Source of the DNA: Arthrinium phaeospermum
Lineage: Eukaryota > Ascomycota > Sordariomycetes > Amphisphaeriales > Apiosporaceae
DNA: 64,000 bases
Assembly: GCA_006503535.1 (NCBI GenBank)
Contig: QYRS01000005.1
Location: 2,480,001 to 2,544,000, forward strand
Reading direction: 5' to 3'
The translations under genes were made by a program, and so were the position numbers. The notes beneath the pieces are model-generated. The model was given only the letters and a program-made list of their open reading frames with translations, had not been told where the DNA came from and made no database searches. This document shows, piece by piece, positions 1 through 11,900 of this stretch (position 1 is its first letter; each line of letters begins with the position of its first letter).

Positions 1-385
1 TCGTTCTTCTGTCGCTCCACCACGCTGCAGACGGAGTTGCGCGTTAGCCATATTACATGCGTAAGTATTCATCAGTAGTCGGCGACGCCGCGCGCGCCCG
101 CGCAAAGGCGAAGAGAAAGGAAGGAAATAAAAAGACAGGAAGGCGGGGTGGGAGGGGCAAGCAACAAAACTTACGGCTCGACGTCCTGCAGCGCCCGCGT
201 CTCGGCCGGGTCCTTGTTGGTGCGCATGTTGCCCGAGCCGCGCGCCCGTCGTGACGACCGTGTGCTTGAGCGTCGGCGTCTCGAGGTCCTTGGGCTCGAT
301 CTTGGGCGAGTTGGCGGCGTCGCTGATGTTGCCCGCGCCCCCGCGGCCGGTGGAGGCGAATTTTCTGCTGCTGCTGCTGCGACAT
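1..385 (-). CDS. PAR32/DUF3602-like protein, partial, frame-interrupted
   Basis: Fungal DUF3602 family, which includes yeast Par32, a small disordered phosphoprotein linked to TOR and ammonium-transporter control. Recognised from the repeated glycine-rich signature: GRGGAGN near residue 13 and GRGSGNM near residue 51, followed by a conserved QDVEP tail. The start ATG is at 385-383, followed by a polyglutamine stretch. Exon 1 runs 385-175 to a GTAAGT donor (174-169). A branch-like GCTAAC and a CTGCAG acceptor lead to exon 2 at 24-1, which leaves the window, so the gene is truncated by the window edge. No single frame carries all the motifs: one extra A lies in the AAAA run after the glutamines, and one extra base in the GC run just before GRGSGNM. 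Removing both gives a clean exon whose phase fits the intron. The family call is fairly sure; gene integrity is not. Confidence 0.72.
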
Positions 386-2004
386 GATGGGGTTTTGCTG
401 CTGTTTGTTTGTGTGTTTGTGTGTTTTGGATAACCCCGGTTGTTGGTGTTCCTCTCTGCGTGTGAGGCAGAGAGTGTGTGTGCGCGCGTGCGTATGAAGA
501 AGAAACGAATGTCGTTGTCGTTGTCGTTGTCGCCGTCAACTGGAATCAAGCTTGCTCGACGTTTCTTGTTTCTGGCAGCAGCGCGGGAGAGGGTCTTCTT
601 CTTCTACCCAGCAAAATAATTAAAAATGGGCAAAGGCAAGTTAGTCAGTCTAGATCTTACTAGTCAGGTGTAGATATATCTAGCTGGTGGTTTAGCTGTG
701 TTCGGGTGGATAATGCCAATCACGTCACAAGTCGATTTGGATAGCTTGTGACCCGACCCGGTTTGGGGGTTTTTGTTTCTCGCAGCAAGGCAACCCGGTT
801 GGAAATAGCGGGGAGGTGAACGGATAAGTAGGTATGATGTAGTGCCTAGATGCGGATGAGAAAAACCAGTTATCTAGTACCCAGGTAGATCTTTGAATAA
901 TAAGGGTCTTGCTTGGATGTATTAAGGTTTGGCCTGGTGGAGAGAAGCAGAAGCAGAAATGCCTGAATAAATACCCCGAGCGCCTGGCTCTCGCGACAAG
1001 CCCGGCGGCCATCTCCCTCTCTCCCTTCCACCGCATACCTACTGCATCTATAACCACATGCCGGATGTTAGTTGCCCGACCATTGCTTTTCTGCAAACCT
1101 GGGCAAACATGGGCGTTGATGTCACACGGTTCTTCTCATTCGCAACATGGCGTGTTGCCGTCGCCCATGTTCTTACTACCCGGCGTAGACTGGGAGTCAC
1201 AATCACCGCGAACTAGTAACAGAACTACCCGTCCGACAGTAGCAGCCCCATCGCCCATCGTCCACTGTCCGCCCAACTACCAAACTACTGTACCTAGGTA
1301 AACTTATTGATGGGACCATCTCTCTGTTTGCTTCCAGCTGCGGAAGAGGGAAGTGGACGGGCAATGACCCCGCCAGCCCAGCGTAGGGCGACGGGATCGG
1401 TAAGCGAGATCCGAGTTCCCAAGACGTAATGAAAACGCCCTGGGCCAGCAGTTCAGGACACCACCAAGACACGCCATCGACAGGGCACCATCCCCCCAGG
1501 AAAAAGGAATCAAAATCTCGTACTTAGGCCCAGCGATGGTGTCATCTAATCCCCGCTTCCAACGGCTTCGATACCAGGGCTTCTTTGGATACTCACATGT
1601 CCAGGAACCTAGGTACGCGGCCACAACCGCGTTGAAGTCTAAGCTGAAGAAATACCGTGATTTGGGTAAAAGAATCTACCAAACATACAGAGTAGTTCAA
1701 GAACGACAGCCGCAGCACTATACCATGCTGCTCCTTCCATCCTGATTGGCTGAGACTAACACCAGTCGCCATATCCAACCATGTGCTGACACAGACTATG
1801 AATTTTTCTTTAGAAGGGATCGATGTATTTACGGCTTCTCCATGAGTATGTACATTCGTCAGGTTTGGTCTAGTAACCCCCCCTGAGTGATAATAGCCGG
1901 CTTCAGAGCAACAACGGGGTCGGCATGACATAATTTATACAAGTCATGCGTTCGACACGGCCCAACATTCGTTCGGATCCCGATCCAAGCAAGGCTCAAA
2001 TCTC
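386..2004. other. Intergenic region, no gene seen
   Basis: This holds the 5' leader and promoter of the PAR32-like gene (GT-rich tract at 395-425, GTCGTT repeats near 510-531) and the 3' side of velB. Only short frames without recognisable protein features are present. A perfect TACCTAGGTA palindrome lies at 1291-1300 and a close match at 1607-1615. Confidence 0.6.
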
Positions 2005-3558
2005 TTATTCGTCATCCTCCTCATCAGACCCCTTCCCGCGTTTGGCCTTGCCATCGGCACCTTCCTTCCTGATAGGTATCTTAATGCCCTGGGTCGCAAA
2101 ACATTTGCTCAGATAGGTACTCTCACAAACTCCGGGGAACTTCTTGGCGCTGTAGACCTGGAAAGGGTCGCTGAAACACTGAGCGAGGACGGGCGCTTTT
2201 CCTTGGTTGACGCGGGGGATCACTAGTCGAAGCATCGCCTACCGTGCCGGGAATTCCCACGCTAGTAAATGAGAATCGCAGGCTGTGGGTGGTTGTTAGT
2301 GACTGTGCAGAAGTGCGGCTAGACTTGTTCAAGCTTACCGGAAATAGCCCTCTGTCCTCACACTGAGATCTTGGAGGATGAACCAGATTCCAAACTTGTC
2401 CTCGGGATCCAGCAACCTATTCGCACTAGTCACCAGGCTTCCAATGAGGTTTCTGGTGTACATCCCGTTGGGCGGTGTGGCGAGAGAGTTGGCCCGTTGA
2501 GGGGTCAAGTCCTGGGGGTAACGGCCTGCATAACCGTTCTGCGACGGAACTGATTGCACGTTAGACGGGACGGGATACTGGCCCACGTGGCCTTGATACG
2601 CATAGCCGTCTGACAAATTGCCGTTGTTAGCAAGCATTCTCGCATATCTACCAAAAGGAGCAAACTCACTGGGTGCTTGGCCATACCCGTGGCCGTATTG
2701 CTCGCTAGCGTAATTAGAAGGAGGCTGCGATGGTGCTGCGAATCCTTGGCGGACCATTCCTGGGTAGGTATCATAGGACGGGCCACCTTCCTGCAATTCC
2801 CTGAACGACTGTTGCGTTGTTGAAGAGATGGAGGGCGAGTTCTGTGAATGCTTGACTACGTTGACTTCCTTGAGGCCATTCCACGACCACAAGTCCACCG
2901 AAAGAATGAACATTTGGTGTTCGACGTCGCTGTGATAGTATTAGTACGTCCGTCACGACTTCCAATGCGGGGCACCTCGGGCCATAGAGAGGTATGTTGG
3001 TATTACTCACTTGCTGCTAACTTCCCTGCCCGTCGCCTTGTCAATAACCTGAAGACGAATGCAAGGTGGCGGCGTAATCGGCCGCCTATCCTTATCGCCG
3101 AAGCCGCACATGCGGGCACGCTGAGGTTGCTGGACACAGACCAGCTTGTACTTCCACTTCGTGTCCTCCTTCTCTGTCGATAAGGGGCGCGCGTGTTCGG
3201 CCAAGTTTTGGATATCCTCGTTGACAGTCTTCGTGTTTTCGGACAAGGCACGCGTGGAGATCCTGGGTCCTTCCGGTATAGGGCCATTGCCGTTCTGGGG
3301 GCGATCGAGGACGCTCGGCATCGGCCCCTGCACATACTCGGTACGGGTAGGAGGCAGATGCGGGTGCGGACGCGGAGCATTGGAGTAGTACTGTGGATAG
3401 GCGTGATGGGGGCCTGGCAGGCTGTGCTGCAAAGGCTCATGTGAGGGTGGAGGATGGTGCGAGTACTGGCCGGGGCCTGGCGGCGGCGCCTGGCCTGCCA
3501 TGTGGTGGGGAGGAGGGTGATGCCCGTGGTTGGGCGAAGGATAAGGTTGACTGCTCAT
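2005..3558 (-). CDS. velB: Velvet regulator VelB (one frameshift in last exon)
   Basis: VelB is a velvet-fold DNA-binding regulator that pairs with VeA and VosA to couple sexual or asexual development to secondary metabolism; it acts in nucleus and cytoplasm. Exons are 3558-3011, 2929-2339 and 2282-2005. After a proline/histidine-rich N-terminus (residues 1-130) the velvet domain starts near residue 135 with the diagnostic QQPQRARMCGFGDKDRRPI block. It is split, as usual for VelB, by a roughly 115-residue Tyr/Gln/Pro-rich insert after VDLWSWNG, then resumes with RNLIGSLVTSANRL, FGIWFILQDLSVRTEGYFR, FQVYSAKKFPGV and GIKIPIRK. The tail is acidic. The frame breaks at the five-G run 2214-2218 (five C on the coding strand). 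With one base fewer the three exons total 472 codons (471 aa) without a stop. Both introns have GTRAGY donors and a CACAG acceptor. VosA is less likely because of the insert and the KIPIRK ending. Confidence 0.93.
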
Positions 3559-4013
3559 CGTGGAATTTGGGATGGGGCTCCAGGCGTTCCAGGCGTTCTA
3601 GGCGTTTTGGGGAGCTCCTCTGGCGTCTCCTTCACTGATGGAAGAGAACTGGGTTGTCCAAGGGCTGTGTTGATCGGAGGGAGGGTTGGTCTCGCGAGCG
3701 TCCTCTTCGTTGGATCCTTTCCTATACGACCTCTTCGTGAGCTGCCACTTCGTGGGCGTCCGCGACCCTGATGCAGGGCTTCCTGAGGGGGTTTCGTGTC
3801 CTGGGAGAGGGGTTCTCGGAGACTACTCTTCCTTCGCCGGCTCGCTCTTCCTCTTGCAACTGAACCACGCCGAGTCTGGCCGGGGACTGAGGAGGATTCG
3901 GGTTCTGGACGGGGGGTTCTCGGAAGCTGCTTGTCGTCTGGTGGATCACTTTTTATCTCCCTCTCTGCAGCCGGTCGGGGACTGTTGGGTTGTTGGGACG
4001 TTATTGCGAACAA
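3555..4013 (-). other. 152-codon ATG-less open frame overlapping the velB start
   Basis: An open frame directly 5' of velB, in another frame, whose TGA overlaps the velB start as ATGA. It contains no ATG, so it cannot be a simple upstream ORF. It encodes a Pro/Arg/Ser-rich segment with SP/TP-type sites (for example PRTPRPEPESS and KTPRTPGTPGAP). It may be leader sequence that is open by chance, or an exon of a longer velB form entered by splicing or hidden by another base-calling error. Nothing recognisable matches a domain. Confidence 0.25.
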
Positions 4014-7000
4014 CTTGTTTGTACCAGGCTTGCTGGCACAGGGTGAGATGGTAAGCGTGATGCGGATGAAATGCTGCGAGGGGACTGACGAGCGGGGGAA
4101 TGCCGACGAGTATATAATAAAGCAAAGTGTAAAATTACGCGAATAGAAGCAAAAATGAGATGGAGTGTGCTTACTTGGCTCAAATAATTGGTGCTGAGAC
4201 GACGCTCAAGGTTGAGCGATGCGGCGGGAAGGTTTAACTGATAAGAGCTCTTTACTTCGCTATCGGGGAAGGCACTTGACAGTAGCTGATTTCAGGGTTC
4301 CGCAAAGCGTATTATATGGGACCGGCTCCTGAACAAGACGGACAGACCAGAAGATCGCGAGGGAATTGAGAAGTTGGCAGTGACAAAAAGGGGACAAGAG
4401 CAACCCGGCGTCGAGACCAACAAAGTCTGTAGGAGGTACTCTGAAGGCGAAAAGTATGTAAGTATGCCGGAGCAGGTAGCAGCTAAGCACCTTGAGGGAA
4501 GTAGGTAGATTGGTGCTCTCTTGCTCCTCTCGCTCGTTTTGAATTTTGTTTTTTAGAGGTAAGACAAAATTGAAGATTTGTCTGGATGCATACGGCACAA
4601 AATGATGTGAGGCTGGGGGAGGCGCAACTTTCTTCTGTTGCTTCTTTGCGCGGTTCAGCACGCAACACAACGCGACGCAACGTAACGCACTGGGTTGGTG
4701 TGGATGAGTGGTAGGCGAACCAGAAGCGCCGAATCAAAATGGGGATTTTATTAGTTGGTATTGGTATTTCGGGAGTGGGAGGACTACCTAGGGAAAGGTT
4801 GGCTCGTAGGTACGGGCAGTTTCATTAAGTAGCACCATCCATACCCAGTACCATGCCTATGGCACATGGGCAGGGCCCCGGCAGTACATTACATAACAGG
4901 CCCTCGTCGTTACCGTTAGAATGGATGCGGTAGACGGGGACGAGGGGCAGCCGACAGGGAACAGGGGACTTTGACAGCGTCCAAATCGTTCGGTTGCTCC
5001 CACTTTAAAAAGGCCGTTACGACAAGCTGGTCTGCAAGTCTGGTCTGGTCTGTTTACTTGACCGGAGCTAAATACCACGAATCCTCTTGTCGTCGTCGTT
5101 GTTATCACCAAATGAAATCGCCCATACAGACCCAACCCGTATAGTGTATAGTGGGATGTCCGTTTCGCAGTGGGATAGCCGCCCGTGCTTACTCCGTACA
5201 AGTGGGATAACCGTCTCACAGTGAGTGGCCTTTGCGTGCTGTCATCCTCCTCGGCTACGCGAATCATTCGCCTGCAGTATCGCGGCTGTTCGTTTTGCCG
5301 GATCGAGGGAAGCCAGTATAGGTATATCAACGCTTCATATACCTATAGCGAGAACAGGTGCGGGTGGGTATACTGACTAGAGTACTATCACTTACCTACC
5401 TCTTAACTACAGCACCTAATACTGTATTGTACGGGAAGCGAATCGAAGCGAAGCGAAGCAGCCAGGGCCGCTGAATCAAGTTTTCCCCAGCGTCCGTCAC
5501 CGTCCCAATTCGGTCGCGACGCTGTCATTTCCCAACTGTGCTCTGCTCATCAGCTATCCGATCAGAAAGAGAGGAAAAAGAGATTGATTTTCCCAAAATG
5601 CGCATGCTGCGAACGTGCGGGTCCCTTGGGTGAAGTCCTATCACAGACCGCGACGTTGACGCCCCAAGTTTGGTACGGGACCCAAATACCGGTGTCAAAC
5701 TGTAACCCACATCTGCAACTTGCAGACCATGGATGCGATGGTCAAGGGCCAGTGGAATCGAATGAAAAGCTCGAGTGCGCTCTTCTCCACTGGGTCTGTC
5801 CCAGGAAAGGAAGGGAGGGGGGTCCAGAAGGCGGTGCCCGTTCCTATCTTTGTTGTTGGTGCGTGTGTAGGTAGGTACTTTTCCCTTGCGACGCGACGGA
5901 AATAGTCCTACATGTCAAGTGTGCAGTTGAGATCAATGTTTCTACCTACATGCAAGTTGCAACCTCAGATAGGGTACGTTTGATTGATGGGCAGAAACGC
6001 AATTGCGGGGGGAAATAGGTGACAGCTTCCGAGATTGGCACTTAACAGCTTTGCCATGCGCGGGATTCATGCCAAAGCCAGGCTAGCCCTCAGTCAGCCC
6101 CTGGTCCCGAGGTAACTGTCCCAACTCCCAAGCTGGCTATCCCACAATATCCCACAGCTATCGTAGCTAGCCCCCTGGCCGGAATGTGGGCAGAGATTTG
6201 CATTAGGCGCGAATCACTGCTACTGTCCATCGCGTATACCAGACCATAGGTAACGGTGTCTACTTTTTTCTTCTATCATTGGCAACGCTTGCCTCATTGC
6301 CAGAGGTCTGGATGGTATGCAGATTGAGATGCGCGGCCAACATCGCCTCTCTGCCCCCACCGAGCCGGGCGACCAACGTACCTAACGTAGCACTCGACGT
6401 GTGCCTCATCTGGTCGAGTCTGGATGGATTTGGTAAATTTACCATCGACCTCGCAGGCGCTGCGCAAGCCTGCCTAATCTCGGTCTTATTCGGCAGCCTC
6501 CAAGACCAAAAAGCCAACGCCTATCCCGTATGACGACGCCATTATCGACAGCGCTGAGAGTCTAGCAGAATCTAATAATGAATGGCATGATCTAAAGTTG
6601 CTCGTATCGCCAACTGCTTGTGTGCGCGCAAGGAGGTACACCAGTAGCTAGCCAGCCACATGCATCGTCCTTTCGAACTCGGAGGGTCCCATGTACTGGG
6701 CTTATATCCGGAAGCCTTCGGGCCGGGTAGAGAAGCAGGGACGAGAACGCCATGTGCGAGCCTTCATTCAGCTATGGCTGCCGAGGCGGCACGTCAAAGG
6801 CGCCCGGCGACAAGGACCCCCAGCTTCCCATGATCGCTCGGCTTGGGGGAGGGGGTCATCCTTCTCGCCTACCCTCCCTCTCGCGTGAGTGATCCAAGGG
6901 GATAGTGTACGATCTCTGCGCGACTCAGCGATTCCCATACGACAACGGATCCCATCGATCTTGCCCGCTGCGTCATGGGGGTGATTGATGTACACCCAGC

Positions 7001-8921
7001 ATCCGGACACCGTCTATCTCCAAGGACGCGCCACTGGCGAAGAAAAAAGGAAGGGCGCGTCTCAGCGCCTCATGTTGCTGCAGTGTAACGGAGAGGGATT
7101 GCCGACCCACGTTCCCTTCAGATCGATGATACAAGCAAGATTGCAACCCAGGTGGGAAACGTAGAATGCAACCCCAAAAAACCACAACGTAAGTACCGTT
7201 AAGGGCCTTACCGATTTAGCAGCATGGGTTGGTCATCCATTTCGAAAACCCCTAGAAGGAGAAGAGAAAAATAGAACAATCTGTAAGGGGGGCGGGCACG
7301 GGGTTAGCCAGCGAGGCAGTTAGTTAGCAATCACAACCACGCGATCCCATGACCCCTTACGCGCCCAGTGATATAAATATCTTCACGCTCCCTTCCCCCA
7401 GGAAACCGGATACAAAACAAACCGCTCTGCTGCCTAGAATATTCCCGACCGCCATTTGCCCACGCGCATTCGGCACAAGCAAGTAATCCTAACTAAGCTT
7501 GTCCCTCCAGGCCCCTGCATCGGAACCAGATTAGGCTGCTGTTGCATGATATCGGGTAGTATCCCTGCCCAGTTGGCAGCCTCCATCCATCCATCCCATC
7601 ATCCTTTCCATCAAGTGAACCGTAATAGTCCTACGCTCCAGGATTTCTTTGCAAGAAATCAGTGGCACGCGCAAGCAAGGTTGAAAGGGACTATGATGAT
7701 GTGAGTAAGTAGCCAGGACACCATGATGCCGGTGCAAAAATAGATAGGCGGCCGCAAGATACATTAGGTCACATAGATGCATTGGAGAGGTGTAACTAGA
7801 GTACATTTCAACTATAGCAATGGATGTGACTGAAAACCATGATCCGGCTTCAAGTTGCATACAGGTGCTAAAATATAATATACATCAGATCATGCAGCTG
7901 CATCAGAGAGGCGTAACTAAAAGTAACATTGGGCTATATTATGTACTATAACTAACTCTCTTTCCCGCGAGACTCTGCTGCGAGGCTGCCTGAGGATTCT
8001 GTTTCATACACACACTCACACGCTCACGTACACGCACGCACACGTCCCAGCTGTTTTGGGAATCTCTCTGCCAGGCTGTCAATACCGACAGCTTTCATAC
8101 CGCATCTCCCATCTCTTCTTGTCATCCCGTTCCAGAATCCCCCGCCAATCCTATCCCACAGTTGTTGGAGAACCTCGTATAAAAGCCCCGGGTAAGTCTT
8201 CCTTGACGAAGCAGGTCGATATCGTGCCAACAAGAAAGAAGGACCCATCAGAGCGAAGCAGAGTGAATACAAGAAGACCAAGCTGGCTGCAAGACTTGAC
8301 CGCTCCGGTGTGCTTCATCAAGTCGAAAGGCGATTTCTTGCAGGACAAGAGACCCTACCCGTCACGCCTTGGTGTGGGTAAGGGGTATTTGAAACGAAAG
8401 CAAAGTGTAGAAACCCGTGCCCCAAATAAGAACCATCCATTGATCGATCAACCATTTTTTTTGTTCGCCGAGAATCGTTGTTTTGCTCTCTTTTGATCGT
8501 TCTGTCGCCTCCGCCGAGTCTGCTTTACATCCGCCAGAATGAATTTGTAGATATTAAAAACCCATCAGACGTTGTTCGTACAGTCATATGCCGTTTTGGT
8601 CAGGAAGAAGCAGACCTGAAAAAAACGCCTATGTTCTCCCCACGCCTTGCAAAACCAAAAAGGGAATTACGATAAAATAAAAGAATTGTAAGGGCGCCGA
8701 TGCTGTTGGCCGTCTCGCGATTGTCTTGTACACAGGTGGCAGGTCGGAAAGAAGAAAGAAAGGACCTGCCACCCAAAGGTTGTGGTATCGAAAGTAGAAT
8801 GATGCGAACTCCCATCTCTCAGGAAACTACAAGTTATCCAGTGACAAGGTGGGTATAGTGCTATCAAGGCGTTCAAGGAATGGTTTGTCGAACGTTGTTC
8901 GAGTGATTGAGGTGAAGCGGT
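4014..8921. other. Long intergenic region, no gene seen
   Basis: About 4.9 kb between the velB leader and the end of the Rho-GEF gene. Frames are short, start at non-ATG codons or lack family features. Contents noted: three copies of AGTGGGATNNCCG (5150-5213), GGTA/TACC-type motifs (4784-4792, 5391-5400, 5868-5878), a diverged tandem duplication (7741-7950) and a CA-rich tract (8008-8044). Confidence 0.55.
7741..7950. repeat. Diverged direct duplication, period about 121 bp
   Basis: The segment beginning TACATTAGGTCA at 7760 is echoed by TACATCAGATCA at 7881. Similarity continues through GCAT..GAGAGG.GTAACTA in both copies, about 57 nt in all. Many of the differences are C/T or G/A transitions. 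Confidence 0.5.
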
Positions 8922-11900
8922 TTAGTCATCTGCCAGTTTGGCAAAGTGTTTGGACCAGAGCCAGCCGACCAGATTGTTCGGGTCATCCTGGTTCTTGGCA
9001 AGCCATAGTTCACCCTTCTCGGCGATAACATCAAAGATCTGCGTTGTGTTAGCCAGGTTGTATCTTATGTGAATGAGTTTGAGATGAGAAACTTACTTCG
9101 CCAGCTTGGTAGGTGAGGTAAGGATACCCTGCTTCGTGCTTGGTGGTTTCAATGTTGAACTCGAAAAGGGACGCGGCTAGCCAGAGTACATTGTAACCGT
9201 TGATGGGCGCCCTCTCGCGAGAAGAAGCACGAGAAGACGCTCGGGACGCACGCACGGCTCTCTCTGGCCCGTCTGGCAAGGGAAGCGCCGAGTGGAACAA
9301 GCCCGAATACCGTTGAGTCTCTGAGCCAGATGGAGCTTGGGATGTGTGTGCGGCATTTGCATAGGGCCGAGAATGGAAATTGGATTCTGAGCTTTGCCGT
9401 GGTGCCACACTTGATTCGTAGCTTTGGCCGGTGCCGGGCCTGGTCGAGCCAGGAGCAGGTGGCCGAGGATGACTTGTGACCACATCGGCCGTGTGTGGCG
9501 ACCCCGAATTGCCACGGCTGTGACCGTTGATGCCAGCGTAATAGTCTTTGTAGTAGAAAGAGTGAGGGCTGGGAACAGAGGTTTGGGTGGGCGACATTGT
9601 AAGCTGGCCGCTGTTCCGCCGGGCAAAGTCCGGGGTAGGTATGCTAGGGGCTATATCACTATTGATCGATAGACCCGGCCACGGGTGGGAAGCAGATGAC
9701 AGCTCAGAGGGCCTCGAGCGCAGCTTGGGTATTGAACCATCTGTGCTGTCGACATTGGACGTACGGCCTCGCGAGGTCGGATTAGCAATGGCAAGCTGGC
9801 CCATTGGTCTTCCTGGAACTTGAAATCTCGCTGGAACGTGGTGACAACCTCGGAGAGCTCCGGTGTCTGTTGTCCGTCGAGTACAACCTTGACCTTTCTT
9901 TCCAAATCGAGTACCAGTGGGTCTGAATGTTGACGAAGTTGCCCAGGCAAATGTTCCCGACCTTTTCTGTCAATGCCGAAAGCTTGGGGAGCTCCTTCTT
10001 CAAGGTCGTTGAGGGCCTCGTACTGTTCGACGCTTTCAGACAGCTGCTTGTCGAGTTTCTTGCCGGCCTTTTTGAGCGTCTCAGACTTCTCGTAGTCGAG
10101 GCGTCGCTTTGCTCGCTTCTTCATGGCCAGCGAAGGATTACCATAGGCCTTGATGACAAGCTCGAAAGGTTCAATGACTTGCTTGCGAACCTGCGAGAGA
10201 TGTTGCTCCAGTGCAACCTTCTCGATATCTCTCATGGACACATTGAAGCGAACCCATTTACTCTCTATCTCGGGATGCGGTGAGGGCTGGAGGCGCATGA
10301 CGAGCTCCATGGAAGAGAGATACTGGAGGAACTCGTGCACATACGTAGCTGTTTGACGCGTGTAAAACTCGACATCTCGGAGTACGACTTGTAGCCGGAG
10401 ATAGTCATCACCGAACTTTTCGTGGAGCTTGAGGTAGTCGGGGTCCTCCGGCGGTCGGTTTGTTGCCTGAAGCTTGTCGACACGTTTGCCGAATGCCTTG
10501 GCAAACCCAGCACGGACATCAGACTCCTTACGTTTTCGTCCGACGATCTGGCCGACCAGCTCAAAGTTCTTCTTTGTCTTGTTGATCTCCTCTATCGCAT
10601 CTTCGAGTGAAGCCTTGGCAGCCTCCAGAGCAGGCCGGTCGGGATGGTCCGGCGGCGTTTCATGAAGTAGCTGTATCAGAAGGTTCGGGTACTTCGTGAT
10701 TCTCTGCATCGGCTTTATCAACAAAGAGTCCAGGTTCCAGGCTTTCGTCAGGTCCCGTGCGACCTCGTTGCACTCGTTCAGCCACACCTTTACGGTGGGG
10801 TCTTCCTGTATCTGGATCAGACGTTTCGCTGCGTGGTCACTGTTCTTGAGGAAGGATTCATGGGCAAGCTTCATCTTCTCCATGTTGCGCGAGAAGATGG
10901 GGCCAAGGGATGTCTCTCGATCTTTGGCGTCGCTTAAATGGCTCGATGCTTTGGTAGACCCTGCGCCGGTGGGGCGTTGAGCCGTCCGAGAGTAGCGTGA
11001 TGTCTTTCGCTCTGTGGCTCTTCGGGACGTACACGCTAGATACGCCCTCCTTGAGTTCTGCCAGAAAACGTCGAATGGAAGGCAATGATCTGATCGGTGT
11101 TCCGGAAAATCAACTTGATCGTCTGGTCGTCCAGCCTCGGGCACGCCTCCGCGGTCCCCTTATAAATTTTCCTCGACGATGTTCATGTCACGAATGAAGA
11201 AAGCTTCAGTGTCCACCAGCTCCTTGATAGTCTCGAGGCGTGTGAAGAGCCTCTTCTTCTCCTTAGGTGAGAGGCCAGCGGTACCTTCGCTCTGCTCGAT
11301 ACTTTCTGCGAGAGTTGTCTGGCTATCTAGGCGGAGTCTTCCCTCAGTCGTCTCAAAAGAGCCCTGGTCTACTGAGCGAGGCGTAGAGGCGGGTTGGTCA
11401 AAGTTCTCGCTCTGCGGCCTGGACATGGAGAATGAACTCTGATCATCCCGGGCGACCTGCACATAGCTGCTCGGCCTGGTGTCGTTGTTGAAATAGTCGC
11501 TTTGCGGTGCAGAGCTCATGATGTCCGGGAAGGTCACATCCTCTGGCGGTGGGGGAGGAGAGTGGTCGGGCAAGAGGCACCGGGCTAGCGACACTTTCTT
11601 TGCGAGTGATGTAGTCCACCAGGAAACCATCTCCAGTATCGAGTTCAGGGAGTTGCGGCTGGTCATCGTAAATCGGACCGCGATAGCTTCCATGTGGTGA
11701 AGTTCCCCGGCTCGAGGGGAATGTCCTTGAGTCTCGGTCGAATGGGCCCGTGGGACTGGGATTCGGTTTCGGAAAACCGAATCGCGGTTGGGAATTGGTA
11801 GGATGGCGAAGGATAGTCGCCCCTGCTCTCGATGGAATAATCCGTCCAAACCGTGTTCTGGCTAGCGCGGTTGGCAGATGCCGAATTTCGGGGTACCGTG

